A DNA stretch of 64,000 bases, taken from the NCBI GenBank assembly GCA_040384665.1, contig JAZKIY010000050.1, forward strand, positions 10,812 through 74,811, read 5' to 3'. This stretch comes from PCRC01 sp040384665 (GTDB lineage: Bacteria > Pseudomonadota > Gammaproteobacteria > Burkholderiales > Burkholderiaceae_C). The notes beneath the pieces were generated by a model. The model was not told where the DNA came from and made no database searches. It worked only from the letters and a program-made list of their open reading frames with translations. A program made the translations under genes and the position numbers. Within the stretch, counting starts at the first letter, position 1. Each line of letters begins with the position of its first letter. Below, piece after piece: positions 8,258-16,783 of this stretch.

Positions 8258-8826
8258 AGGAGCGCCTTGACCGCCTGGGGGTAGATGCGGTGCTCTTGCG
8301 CCAGCACCCGGGCGGCCAGCGTGGCCACCGTGTCGCCGGGCAGCACCGGCACCACCGCCTGGTCGAGGATGGGGCCGTGGTCCAGCTCAGCCGTCACGCG
8401 GTGCACCGTGGCACCGGCGAAGCGGCAGCCGCTGTCGATGGCACGCTGGTGCGTGTTCAGCCCCGGAAAAGCTGGCAACAGAGAGGGGTGGATGTTGACC
8501 AGCCGGCCGGCGCAGTGGTTCACAAAAGCCGGCGTGAGGATGCGCAGAAAACCGGCCAGCACCACCAGCGCGGGCGTGTAAACGTCGATGGCCTGGGCCA
8601 AGGCAGCATCAAACGCTTCGCGAGAAGCAAAACCGGTGTGGTCCACCACCTGCGTGGGCACGCCCAGCGCATCGGCCACTGCCAGACCGGCAGCCGCCGG
8701 CTTGTTGCTGATGACCGCTGCCACTTTGGCGCCCAGCGTGTCGGCCCAACGCTCACGCTGGGCGGTTTCCACGATGGCCGCCATGTTGGAACCACTGCCG
8801 GAAATCAGGATGACGATGTTTTTCAT
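8248..8826 (-). CDS. purN: Phosphoribosylglycinamide formyltransferase PurN
   Basis: Transfers formyl from 10-formyl-THF to GAR in purine synthesis. The 192-residue protein starts MKNIVILISGSGSNMAAI (phosphate-binding GSGSN at 10-14), contains the folate/catalytic segment VNIHPSLLPAFPG (catalytic Asn and His), and the HGPILDQA Asp segment. The in-frame extension to 8940 has no homology, so the ATG at 8826 is used. A copy of a dispersed repeat overlaps its stop codon. Confidence 0.95.
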   Translation of the reverse strand: MKNIVILISGSGSNMAAIVETAQRERWADTLGAKVAAVISNKPAAAGLAVADALGVPTQVVDHTGFASREAFDAALAQAIDVYTPALVVLAGFLRILTPAFVNHCAGRLVNIHPSLLPAFPGLNTHQRAIDSGCRFAGATVHRVTAELDHGPILDQAVVPVLPGDTVATLAARVLAQEHRIYPQAVKALLKE

Positions 8827-8927
8827 GGGTGAAATCGGTAACCCGACATTATCGCCAGCCATGTCACCACCTCGACATGCGCCGCAGCACCTGCGTGCTA
8901 CAAAGTCGCAGTTCTGGAGACAACCCC

Positions 8928-10106
8928 ATGGATTTGGCATTCACCCCCGAAGAACAGGCCTTCCGCGAAGAAATTCGCGCCTGGGTCAAAAGCAACCTGC
9001 CGGCCGACATTTCGCAAAAGGTTTTCAACGCCCAGCGCCTGGGCCGCGACGACATGCAGCGCTGGGCCAAGATTCTGGGCAAGAAAGGCTGGCTGGGCTG
9101 GGGCTGGCCCAAGGAATTTGGCGGCCCGGGCTGGAACGCGGTGCAAAAGCATTTGTTCGAGGAAGAATGTGCGCTGGCCGGCTCGCCGCGCGTGGTGCCG
9201 TTCGGCCCGGTGATGGTGGCGCCCGTGATCATGGCCTTTGGCAACGCCGAGCAGCAACAGCGGTTTCTGCCCGGCATCGCCAGCGGCGAGGTCTGGTGGA
9301 GCCAGGGCTACAGCGAGCCGGGTTCGGGGTCGGACCTGGCCTCGGTCAAATGCAAAGCCGAGCGCCGGGGCGACAAGTACATCGTCAACGGACAGAAAAC
9401 CTGGACCACGCTGGGCCAGTACGGCGAATGGATTTTCTGCCTGGTGCGCACCAGCAACGAAGGCAAGCCACAGACCGGCATCAGCTTTTTGCTGATCGAC
9501 ATGACAAGCCCTGGCGTCAGCGTGCGGCCCATCGTGCTGATGGACGGCGAGCCCGAGGTGAACGAGGTCTGGTTCGACAACGTCGAGGTGCCAGCCCACA
9601 ACCTGATTGGCGAAGAGAACAAGGGCTGGACCTACGCCAAGCACCTGCTCAGCCACGAGCGCACCAACATCGCCGACGTGAACCGCGCCAAGCGCGAGCT
9701 GGAGCGGGTCAAACGCATCGCCAAAGCCGAAGGCGTGTACGACGACCAGCGTTTCCGCGACGAGGTGGCCAAGCTGGAGGTGGACGTGGTGGCGCTGGAA
9801 ATGCTGGTGCTGCGGGTGCTGAGCGCCGAGAAATCGGGCAAGCAGAGCCTGGACATCGCCGGCCTGCTGAAGATTCGCGGCAGCGAAATCCAGCAGCGCT
9901 ACACCGAGCTGATGATGCTGGCGGCGGGGCCGTCCAGCCTGCCTTTCATCTACGAGGCGATGGAAGCCGGCTGGCAGGGCGACCATGTGGGGCCTGCCCA
10001 CTGCGCGCCGCTGGCGGCCAACTACTTCAACATGCGCAAGACCACTATTTACGGCGGCAGCAACGAAGTGCAGAGAAATATCGTGTCCCAGGTCGTGCTG
10101 GGCTAA
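8928..10106 (+). CDS. Acyl-CoA dehydrogenase, large partner of a heteromeric pair
   Basis: FAD-dependent alpha,beta-dehydrogenation of an acyl-CoA thioester. The 392-residue chain shows the three-domain ACAD layout with YSEPGSGSDLAS and WTTLGQYGEWIF contacts to FAD and substrate. The C-terminal IYGGSNEVQRN stands where simple ACADs carry the catalytic Glu (YEGT), so that Glu is absent here. Such chains are usually paired with a partner, as in PimC/PimD or mycobacterial heterotetrameric FadE enzymes. GGAGA lies 7 bp before the ATG at 8928. The next ACAD starts 10 bp later. Confidence 0.88.
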   Translation: MDLAFTPEEQAFREEIRAWVKSNLPADISQKVFNAQRLGRDDMQRWAKILGKKGWLGWGWPKEFGGPGWNAVQKHLFEEECALAGSPRVVPFGPVMVAPVIMAFGNAEQQQRFLPGIASGEVWWSQGYSEPGSGSDLASVKCKAERRGDKYIVNGQKTWTTLGQYGEWIFCLVRTSNEGKPQTGISFLLIDMTSPGVSVRPIVLMDGEPEVNEVWFDNVEVPAHNLIGEENKGWTYAKHLLSHERTNIADVNRAKRELERVKRIAKAEGVYDDQRFRDEVAKLEVDVVALEMLVLRVLSAEKSGKQSLDIAGLLKIRGSEIQQRYTELMMLAAGPSSLPFIYEAMEAGWQGDHVGPAHCAPLAANYFNMRKTTIYGGSNEVQRNIVSQVVLG

Positions 10107-10116
10107 GGAGAAAAAA

Positions 10117-11232
10117 ATGGACTTCGACTTCTCTGACGACCAGGAATCCCTGCGTGACGCGGTGCGCAAGTGGGTGGACAAGGGCTACACCTTCGAGCGC
10201 CGGCGCGGCACCGTGAAAGCCGGGGGCTTCTCACGCGAAGCCTATGGCGAAATCGCCGAGCTGGGCCTGTGTGGCCTGTACGTGCCCGAGGCCAATGACG
10301 GCCTGGGCATGGGCCCCATCGAAGGCATGGTGGTGATGGAAGAGCTGGGCCGCGGCATCGTGCTGGAGCCGTTTGCGCAGACGCTGATTGCCAGCGCGGT
10401 GCTGGGCGGCTACGCGCCCGCCGATGTGCAGGCCGCATGGCTGCCGAAAATCGCCAGCGGCGAAGCGCTGGTGGTGCTGGCCCACACCGAGCGCAAAGCC
10501 CGCTACCGCCTCGACATGTGCGAAGCAACCGCCACGCAGGCCAACGCCGGCTATGCACTGAATGCCAGTAAAAGCGTCGTACCGGCCGGCGATGCGGCCG
10601 ACGCCTTCATCGTGCCCGCCAAGATCGGCGACAAGATCGCGCTGTTCCTGGTGGCGCGCAACGCCGCGGGCGTGACCACCCGTGGCTACGGCACGCAGGA
10701 CGGCGGCCGCGCCGCCGAACTGACTTGCGCCAACAGCCCCACCACCCTCATCACCACCGATGGCCTGACTGCGCTGGAACATGCTGTGGACGTCGGCATT
10801 GCCGCGCTCTGCGCCGAAGCCGTGGGCGTGATGGACAAGACGCTGGCCGTCACCGTCGAATACATGAACACCCGCAAGCAGTTTGGCGTGGCGATTGCCA
10901 CCTTCCAGGCGCTGCGCCACCGCGTGGCCGACATGAAAATGCAGCTGGAGCTGGCGCGTTCGATGAGCTACTACGCGTCGCTCAAGCTCAATGCGCCGGC
11001 CGACGAACGCCGCCGCGCGCTGGCCCGTGCCAAATACCAGCTCGGCCAGTCGATGCGTTTTGTCGGCCAGCAGGCGGTGCAGTTGCACGGCGGTATTGGC
11101 GTGACCGACGAGTACATCGTCAGCCACTATTTCAAGAAACTCACCCAGCTGGAAATGACGCTGGGCGACAGCCTGCACCACCTGGGCGAGGTCTCGGCCC
11201 GCATGCAGGACACGGCTGGCGTGTTTGCCTGA
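10117..11232 (+). CDS. Acyl-CoA dehydrogenase, small partner (PimD-like)
   Basis: A 371-residue ACAD-fold protein. The N-terminal helical domain (MDFDFSDDQESLRDAVRKW) is complete; the middle beta domain is divergent and poor in FAD-contact motifs; the C-terminal domain has EYMNTRKQFGVAIATFQALRHRVADM and HGGIGVTDEYIVSHYFKKL. This pattern matches the smaller subunit of pimeloyl-CoA-type heteromeric dehydrogenases. AAGGAG immediately precedes the ATG, 10 bp after the first ACAD stop, so the two are translated together. The true substrate cannot be told; a dicarboxylyl-CoA or a cyclic/steroid-type acyl-CoA are options. Confidence 0.85.
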   Translation: MDFDFSDDQESLRDAVRKWVDKGYTFERRRGTVKAGGFSREAYGEIAELGLCGLYVPEANDGLGMGPIEGMVVMEELGRGIVLEPFAQTLIASAVLGGYAPADVQAAWLPKIASGEALVVLAHTERKARYRLDMCEATATQANAGYALNASKSVVPAGDAADAFIVPAKIGDKIALFLVARNAAGVTTRGYGTQDGGRAAELTCANSPTTLITTDGLTALEHAVDVGIAALCAEAVGVMDKTLAVTVEYMNTRKQFGVAIATFQALRHRVADMKMQLELARSMSYYASLKLNAPADERRRALARAKYQLGQSMRFVGQQAVQLHGGIGVTDEYIVSHYFKKLTQLEMTLGDSLHHLGEVSARMQDTAGVFA

Positions 11233-11235
11233 GGG

Positions 11236-11871
11236 CTACTTGCCGGGCCGGGTCAGCACCAGGCCCAGCTCCAGCGCGGTGTCCACCACCTCGGCCAGCG
11301 GTGGCTGGTAGCCATCGCGTATCCAGCGCATTGCAATGTGCACCACGCCACCGGTCACGCCGGTCTGCAGCAGGGCGTTGGGGGCAGTGTTGCCGGGGGC
11401 AATCACTTCTGCGGCGGCCGCACCCATCTGGGCCAGCGCCTCGTCAAAGGCCGCGTCCACCGCCGGGCTGACGCCGCGAATCTCCATCAAAAACACACGT
11501 GCCGGCCGCGGCTGGGCCTGCAGCGCCGAGAAATAGGCGCTCAGCATCGCGCGGCCCCGGGCCTTGGTGTCGCCGCCGGCTGCTTCAGCGGCTTCGGCGA
11601 TCTGCATGAAAAGCTGGGCGTTGACGTGGTGGTAACAGGCCATCAGCAGCGCTTCACTGCTCTCGAAAGATTCGTAGAAATAGCGCTCGGTCAACCCCGC
11701 AGCCGCACACACGCCCTTGACGGTGGAGGCCCGGTAACCGCGTTCGCCATAGGTCTCGATGGCCGCGTCAATCAGCGCTGCACGGCGCTGCGCCCGGCGC
11801 TCGTCCGGGGCCAGGCCGCGGTAGGGCCGCGCGCCGTCGGCGTTGGTTTCGGTGACAGAATCGGTGCCCAC
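11236..11871 (-). CDS. TetR-family transcriptional repressor
   Basis: A 211-residue regulator. The N-terminal TetR DNA-binding domain (residues about 25-75) includes the helix-turn-helix YRASTVKGVCAAAGLTERYFYESFESSEAL; the rest is a variable ligand-binding helical domain. The start is a GTG at 11871. It is divergent from the monooxygenase operon and convergent with the acyl-CoA dehydrogenases (3-bp gap). The region between it and the monooxygenase contains a 21-bp perfect palindrome, so it very likely represses itself and the operon, with an acyl-CoA or ketone-like inducer (inference). Confidence 0.9.
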   Translation of the reverse strand: MGTDSVTETNADGARPYRGLAPDERRAQRRAALIDAAIETYGERGYRASTVKGVCAAAGLTERYFYESFESSEALLMACYHHVNAQLFMQIAEAAEAAGGDTKARGRAMLSAYFSALQAQPRPARVFLMEIRGVSPAVDAAFDEALAQMGAAAAEVIAPGNTAPNALLQTGVTGGVVHIAMRWIRDGYQPPLAEVVDTALELGLVLTRPGK

Positions 11872-11881
11872 GTCGCAATTG

Positions 11882-11924
11882 TGACATGAAGTATTGTCAA
11901 TTCATTTGACAATTTGCTTTGTCA
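11882..11924. promoter_or_regulatory. Palindromic operator for the TetR regulator
   Basis: ATTGTCAA and TTGACAAT separated by TTCAT (11893-11913) form a perfect dyad. TGACA/TGTCA half-sites actually occur four times in alternating orientation, at 11882, 11895, 11907 and 11920, about 12-13 bp apart, which could seat two TetR dimers. The site starts 11 bp from the tetR start and ends about 22 bp before the monooxygenase start, so binding would block both promoters. Confidence 0.75.
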
Positions 11925-11945
11925 GAAACTCCGAGACCCTGAACC

Positions 11946-13421
11946 ATGGCCCACAACGCATCTTCCGCCCCCACGGCACCGTTGGACGTTCTCATCGTCG
12001 GTGCCGGCCTGTCCGGCATTGGCGCCGCCCGCCACCTGCAAAAACTCTGCCCCGGCAAGACCTTTGCGCTGCTGGAAGGCCGCGCGGCGCTGGGCGGCAC
12101 CTGGGACCTGTTCCGCTACCCCGGCATCCGCTCGGATTCGGACATGCACACCCTGGGCTACAGCTTCAAGCCCTGGACCGCCGCCAAAGCGATTGCCGAC
12201 GGCCCGTCCATCCTGAACTACATCCGCTCGGCGGCCGAAGAAACCGGTGTCACCCAGCACATCCGCTACCGCCACGCGGTCAAGCGGGCGGCCTGGTCTT
12301 CGGCCGATGCGCTGTGGACGGTGGACTGCGAACAGCAGCTGGACGACGGCGTGCAGACTGTGCAGATCCAGGCGCGTTTTCTCTACCTGTGCAGCGGCTA
12401 CTACAGCTACGCCGAAGGCCATGCGCCCGAGTTTGCCCGCCAGGCCGACTTCCAGGGCCAGGTGGTGCACCCGCAGTTCTGGCCCGAAAAGCTGGACTAC
12501 GCCAACAAACAGGTGGTGGTGATCGGCAGCGGCGCCACTGCGGTAACACTGGTGCCGTCGATGGCCGACACCGCCGCGCACGTGACCATGCTGCAGCGCT
12601 CGCCCACCTACGTGGTCAGCCGCCCAGCCGAAGACGGCCTGGCCCAGCGTTTGCAGCGCCTGCTGCCCGACCGTCTGGCCTACGCGCTGACCCGCTGGAA
12701 AAACGTGGGACTGGGCATGTTCTTCTTCCAGCTGGCACGGCGCCGGCCCAACAAGGTCAAGCAGATCCTGGTGCACCTGGCCAAAAAGCAGGCCGGCGGC
12801 CAGGTGGACGCTGCCCATTTCACGCCCACATACAAGCCCTGGGACCAGCGCGTGTGTGTGGTGCCCGACGGTGATTTGTTCCGCCAGCTGCGCGCCGGCA
12901 AAGCCAGCGTGGTGACCGACACCATTGCCCACTTCACGCCCACCGGCCTCAAGCTGAACTCCGGCAAGGAAATTCAGGCCGACATCGTGGTCACCGCCAC
13001 CGGCCTGAAGCTCAATGCGCTGGGCGACATTGCCGTCACGGTGGACGGCCAGCCCTGCAACGCCAACCAGACGCTGGTCTACCGCGGCATGATGCTGGGC
13101 AACGTGCCCAACCTGGCCATGGCCTTTGGCTACACCAATGCCTCGTGGACACTCAAGGCCGACCTGACCGCCGAACGCGTCTGCCGCCTGCTCAACCACA
13201 TGGACGCCAAGGGCCTGCGCACCGCCGTGGCCCGGCCCGGCAACGACGTCGAGCCGCAACCTTTTCTCGACTTCAGCTCCGGTTACGTGCAGCGCGCTGC
13301 CGGCCTGCTGCCCAAGCAGGGCTCGCGCCGCCCCTGGCAGGTCTACCAAAACTATTTGCTCGACATGCTCAGCATCCGCTACAGCCGCATCGCCGACGGC
13401 GTGGTGCAGTTTTCACGCTGA
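11946..13421 (+). CDS. Flavin-containing Baeyer-Villiger-type monooxygenase (EthA-like)
   Basis: FAD/NADPH monooxygenase of 491 residues, expected to insert oxygen next to a ketone (ketone to ester or lactone) or to oxidise a soft heteroatom. The N-terminal GAGLSGIGAARHL binds FAD. The Baeyer-Villiger fingerprint FxGxxxHxxxWP is intact as FQGQVVHPQFWP (about residues 168-179), followed by the second dinucleotide motif GSGATAVTLVPSM; a third signature, TATGLKLN, lies near 350. It is first gene of a three-gene operon (SDR 9 bp downstream) and divergent from tetR. The exact substrate is unknown. Confidence 0.9.
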   Translation: MAHNASSAPTAPLDVLIVGAGLSGIGAARHLQKLCPGKTFALLEGRAALGGTWDLFRYPGIRSDSDMHTLGYSFKPWTAAKAIADGPSILNYIRSAAEETGVTQHIRYRHAVKRAAWSSADALWTVDCEQQLDDGVQTVQIQARFLYLCSGYYSYAEGHAPEFARQADFQGQVVHPQFWPEKLDYANKQVVVIGSGATAVTLVPSMADTAAHVTMLQRSPTYVVSRPAEDGLAQRLQRLLPDRLAYALTRWKNVGLGMFFFQLARRRPNKVKQILVHLAKKQAGGQVDAAHFTPTYKPWDQRVCVVPDGDLFRQLRAGKASVVTDTIAHFTPTGLKLNSGKEIQADIVVTATGLKLNALGDIAVTVDGQPCNANQTLVYRGMMLGNVPNLAMAFGYTNASWTLKADLTAERVCRLLNHMDAKGLRTAVARPGNDVEPQPFLDFSSGYVQRAAGLLPKQGSRRPWQVYQNYLLDMLSIRYSRIADGVVQFSR

Positions 13422-13430
13422 AAGAACCCC

Positions 13431-14246
13431 ATGAATTTGCACAACAAAGTCGCCGTCCTCACCGGTGCCGGCAGCGGCATTGGCCGCGCGCTGGCGCTGC
13501 AATTGGCCCGCCAGGGCTGCCACCTCGCGCTGGCCGACATCAACCCCGCAGCGCTGGTGGAGACCGCCACGCTGGTGCAACCACTGGGCGTGCGCGTCAG
13601 CCAGCATGCACTGGACGTGGCCAGCCGCGAGGCCGTGGCCGCGCTGCCCAACGCCGTGCTGGCCGCGCACGGCCAGGTAGACCTGCTGATCAACAACGCC
13701 GGTGTGGCGATGGCCGGCAATTTCGAACAGGTCAGCGAGCACGATTTCGACTGGCTGATGGACATCAACTTCAACGGCCTGGTGCGCATGACCCGCGCCT
13801 TTTTGCCACTGCTGCGCCAGCGCAATGCGGCACGCATCGTCAACCTCTCCAGCCTGTTTGGCCTGATTGCACCGCCCGAGCAGTGCGCTTATTCGGCCAG
13901 CAAGTTTGCGGTGCGCGGTTTCTCCAACGCGCTGCGCCATGAGCTGGCCATGACCGGCTCAACCGTGGGCGTGACCGTGGTGCACCCCGGCGGCGTGGCC
14001 ACCCAGATCGCCAGCAGCGCCCGCATGGCCGACGGCCTGTCGTCGGCCGACGTGGCCAAGCGCCAGGCCCTGAGCAAAAAGCTGCTGCGCATGCCGCCGG
14101 AAAAAGCGGCGGCCATCATCGTCCGGGCCATCGGGCAGGACAAAGCCCGCGTGATCGTCGGCTGGGACGCCTGGTTTGCCGCGCTGGTCGAGCGCCTGAT
14201 GCCGGTGGGCTACTGGGGCCTGCTGGGCCGGGGGCTCAAGCTGTGA
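13431..14246 (+). CDS. Short-chain dehydrogenase/reductase
   Basis: Classical SDR of 271 residues, NAD(P)(H)-dependent alcohol/ketone oxidoreductase. It has the cofactor glycine motif TGAGSGIG (12-19), NNAG (near 90), catalytic Ser in LSSLFG and YSASK with the catalytic Tyr/Lys, plus PGGVATQI after the active site. The Asp in LADIN after the second strand suggests NAD(H) preference. It sits between the monooxygenase and a hydrolase, overlapping the latter by 4 bp, so it probably generates or consumes the ketone oxidised by the monooxygenase. Confidence 0.92.
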   Translation: MNLHNKVAVLTGAGSGIGRALALQLARQGCHLALADINPAALVETATLVQPLGVRVSQHALDVASREAVAALPNAVLAAHGQVDLLINNAGVAMAGNFEQVSEHDFDWLMDINFNGLVRMTRAFLPLLRQRNAARIVNLSSLFGLIAPPEQCAYSASKFAVRGFSNALRHELAMTGSTVGVTVVHPGGVATQIASSARMADGLSSADVAKRQALSKKLLRMPPEKAAAIIVRAIGQDKARVIVGWDAWFAALVERLMPVGYWGLLGRGLKL

Positions 14247-15193
14247 ACGCCGTACTCTGGACCCTGGGTGGCCTGCTGACCCTGACGCTGGGCCTGGCGC
14301 TGTTTGCCTGGACCACCAACCGGCGCATCGACGCGAGTTTCAAACCCGCGGGCAGTTTCATCGACGTGCCTGGCGCCCGCCTGCACGTGGTGGACCGGGG
14401 CGCCGGTCCGGTCATTTTGATGGTGCATGGCCTGGGCGGGCAATTGCGCCACTACACCTATGGCGTGGAGAAATTGCTGTCGAAAAACTTCCGTGTGGTG
14501 GCGGTGGACCGGCCCGGCTCCGGCCATTCGCTGCGCCATGACGGCGCCAGCGCGTCGATGGAAGCGCAAGCCGATGCGCTGGCCGCGCTGCTGGACAAAC
14601 TCCGCATCGCCAGCGCCACCGTGGTCGGCCATTCTTTGGGCGGTGCCATCTCGTTGATGCTGGCGGCACGCCATCCGCAGCGGGTGGCGGCCCTCGCCCT
14701 CGTGGCCCCGCTGACCCACACCCCCGAGGGCCTGCCCGCGCCCTTTCGGGGGCTGGACATCACCCACCCCGCACTGCGCAAGTTCATCGCCTGGACGTTT
14801 GCAGTGCCTGGCTTCATCGCGCGCAGCCCCGCCATCATGAAAACCCTGTTCTCACCGGAGGCCCACCCCAAGGATTTCGCCACCCGCGCCGGTGGCCTGA
14901 TGAGCCTCAAACCCTCGCAGTTCATCGCCGCGTCCACCGACCTGGCCGCCATTCCCCACAGCCTGCCAACGTTGGAAGCCAGCTATGCCCGCCTGAAGCT
15001 GCCGGTGTCCATGCTCTACGGGCGTGGCGACCTGGTGCTCGACCCGCAGTTGCATGCCAAAGCCTTTGTAGACAAAGTGCCGCACACCCAACTGACGCTG
15101 GTCGACGGCGGGCACATGCTGCCGGTGACGCAGGTGGTGCGCACAGCGGCGTTCATTGAAGCGGCCGCGCTGCAAGCCAACACCGTCCAGTGA
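14243..15193 (+). CDS. Alpha/beta hydrolase with N-terminal membrane anchor
   Basis: A 316-residue serine hydrolase. The first ~22 residues form a hydrophobic anchor (VLWTLGGLLTLTLGLALFAW is its core). The nucleophile elbow is GHSLGG, the oxyanion region HGLGGQ, and the catalytic His lies in DGGHMLPVTQ near the C-terminus. It starts with a GTG overlapping the SDR stop (GTGA), showing translational coupling. In context it may cleave the ester made by the Baeyer-Villiger enzyme; this is inference. Confidence 0.88.
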   Translation: MNAVLWTLGGLLTLTLGLALFAWTTNRRIDASFKPAGSFIDVPGARLHVVDRGAGPVILMVHGLGGQLRHYTYGVEKLLSKNFRVVAVDRPGSGHSLRHDGASASMEAQADALAALLDKLRIASATVVGHSLGGAISLMLAARHPQRVAALALVAPLTHTPEGLPAPFRGLDITHPALRKFIAWTFAVPGFIARSPAIMKTLFSPEAHPKDFATRAGGLMSLKPSQFIAASTDLAAIPHSLPTLEASYARLKLPVSMLYGRGDLVLDPQLHAKAFVDKVPHTQLTLVDGGHMLPVTQVVRTAAFIEAAALQANTVQ

Positions 15194-15275
15194 CCAGTTG
15201 TAAGAGACCCCACGCCCGGCGTTGTCATGCGCAGCCCACAAAATAAGGGCTAACCCTAAACAACGAGGAGTTTTC

Positions 15276-16211
15276 ATGCGTCAATGGTTGTTGGCTGTGC
15301 TGGTGGTGGGTGTGGCAGGCACCGTGTCTGCACAGGGCATTGAATGGCAAACCCTGCAGGAGGAAGCCGTGGCGCTCAACCAGCGTGGCCAATACGCCCA
15401 GGCGGTGACGGTGGCCAGCAAGGCGCTGGACATCGCCAAGGCCAGCGTGCCACCCAATGCACAGGCTGAAAACGACAGCACCGCCCAGTTGGCTTTTGCC
15501 TACTCTGGCAACCGCCAGCCTGCAGACGCAGAGCCGCTGTTTGCCCGCTACCTGGACGCTGAAAAAGCCCGACTCGGTGCCGAGACGCCGGAATACGCCT
15601 CGGTGTTGTCCCAGGTCGCCGCCGCCTACCAGCGCGACGGGCAAACGCCCAAATCACTTGCGCTGGTCACACCCTCACTGAAAATCCGCGAAGCCGCCCT
15701 CGGCCCTGCGCACCCGCTGGTGGCGCAAAGCCTGTCCCAGCTGGCGCTGGCCTACGAATCGCAGGACCAGCCAGCGCTGGCCGAACCGCTGTACCGCAAG
15801 GCGCTGGCCATCCCGTCGCCAACCGGCAAACCAGAACAGCTCGCTGTGGCGACCAACCAGAACCGCCTGGCCCGCCTCTACACCCGCCAGAACCAGTTTG
15901 CAAAGGCCGAACCCCTGCTGCTGGCCTCGCTCGCCACGCGAGAAAAACTGCTGGGCCGCAACGACCCCCAGGTGGCGGCCAGCCTGACCGATCTGGGCAC
16001 GCTCTACGCCGCGCAAGGCCAGCACCTGCGGGCGGCAGGCCTGCACAAGCGCGCATTGGCCATCCGTGAACAGACGCTGGGCAGCACCCACCCCGAGGTG
16101 TTGGCCAGCCTGGACGCATTGTCCAAAGCCATGGACCAGTCCGACCGGATGGGCCTGGCGATCTACTACGCGAACCGGGCCACCGATTTGCGCGGCAGCG
16201 TCACGCGCTGA
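15276..16211 (+). CDS. Secreted tetratricopeptide-repeat protein
   Basis: A 311-residue protein with a Sec signal peptide (MRQWLLAVLVVGVAGTVSAQ) followed by kinesin-light-chain-like TPR units of about 42 residues (ALVTPSLKIREAALGPAHPLVAQSL, LLLASLATREKLLGRNDPQVAASL, HKRALAIREQTLGSTHPEVLASL). Such arrays bind proteins; no catalytic domain is visible. GAGGAG lies 8 bp before the ATG. Its last 11 bp overlap the convergent DUF4864 gene. Partner and role are unknown, presumably periplasmic. Confidence 0.82.
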   Translation: MRQWLLAVLVVGVAGTVSAQGIEWQTLQEEAVALNQRGQYAQAVTVASKALDIAKASVPPNAQAENDSTAQLAFAYSGNRQPADAEPLFARYLDAEKARLGAETPEYASVLSQVAAAYQRDGQTPKSLALVTPSLKIREAALGPAHPLVAQSLSQLALAYESQDQPALAEPLYRKALAIPSPTGKPEQLAVATNQNRLARLYTRQNQFAKAEPLLLASLATREKLLGRNDPQVAASLTDLGTLYAAQGQHLRAAGLHKRALAIREQTLGSTHPEVLASLDALSKAMDQSDRMGLAIYYANRATDLRGSVTR

Positions 16212-16668
16212 AGACCGGCCCAACCAACCGGGTCTGCAGCCCCTCGCTCACGCCAAGGGTGCAGCCGGTGATGCGCCACAGTTTGTCGGGCTGGCGCTTC
16301 AGGCTGTAAATGGCCACCCACAGCACCCCTTGGTTATCGGCCAGTTGAACCCGCTGCAGAATGCCGTTGCCAGCGTACTCCGGTTTGAAGAAGGTCACCG
16401 TAGCGGGCTGGAACAACGCGGGGTAGCCAAGACGCGCCATGGTCATGAAACGGTCGGGCGTGCTGAACGCCTTGCGGATGTCAGGGCTGGCGTAGGAAAA
16501 CGCCTTGGCCGCGTCGCCCCGCGCGAACGCATCCAGCTGCGCCATCACCACGGTCTGTACCGCCTTGGCTTCCGTGGCCGAAACGGGGTTTTCGCCCGCT
16601 GCATGGCTGCACACCGCCACCGCGGCCAGCAGCCACAGCCAGCCCGTTCTGACAAACCGGTTCAACAT
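16201..16668 (-). CDS. Secreted DUF4864 protein
   Basis: A 155-residue protein with a signal peptide (hydrophobic WLWLLAAVAVCSHAAG) and one domain of the DUF4864/SnoaL-like type (AVQTVVMAQLDAFARGDAAKAFSYASPDIRKAF, then LADNQGVLWVAIYSLKRQPDKLWRITGCTL). Function is not known for the family. GGAG precedes the ATG at 16668. It overlaps the end of the TPR gene and is divergent from the esterase. Confidence 0.8.
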   Translation of the reverse strand: MLNRFVRTGWLWLLAAVAVCSHAAGENPVSATEAKAVQTVVMAQLDAFARGDAAKAFSYASPDIRKAFSTPDRFMTMARLGYPALFQPATVTFFKPEYAGNGILQRVQLADNQGVLWVAIYSLKRQPDKLWRITGCTLGVSEGLQTRLVGPVFSA

Positions 16669-16783
16669 GGTGGGCTCCTTGGGTTGAGGCCTTCATGATG
16701 CAGGATTTTGGCGCTCTGTGCCTGCACACCGTCGCCGCAGGGCATGCGCTACAGTCTGGTTTTTGCCAACTCTTCCCTGCCCC

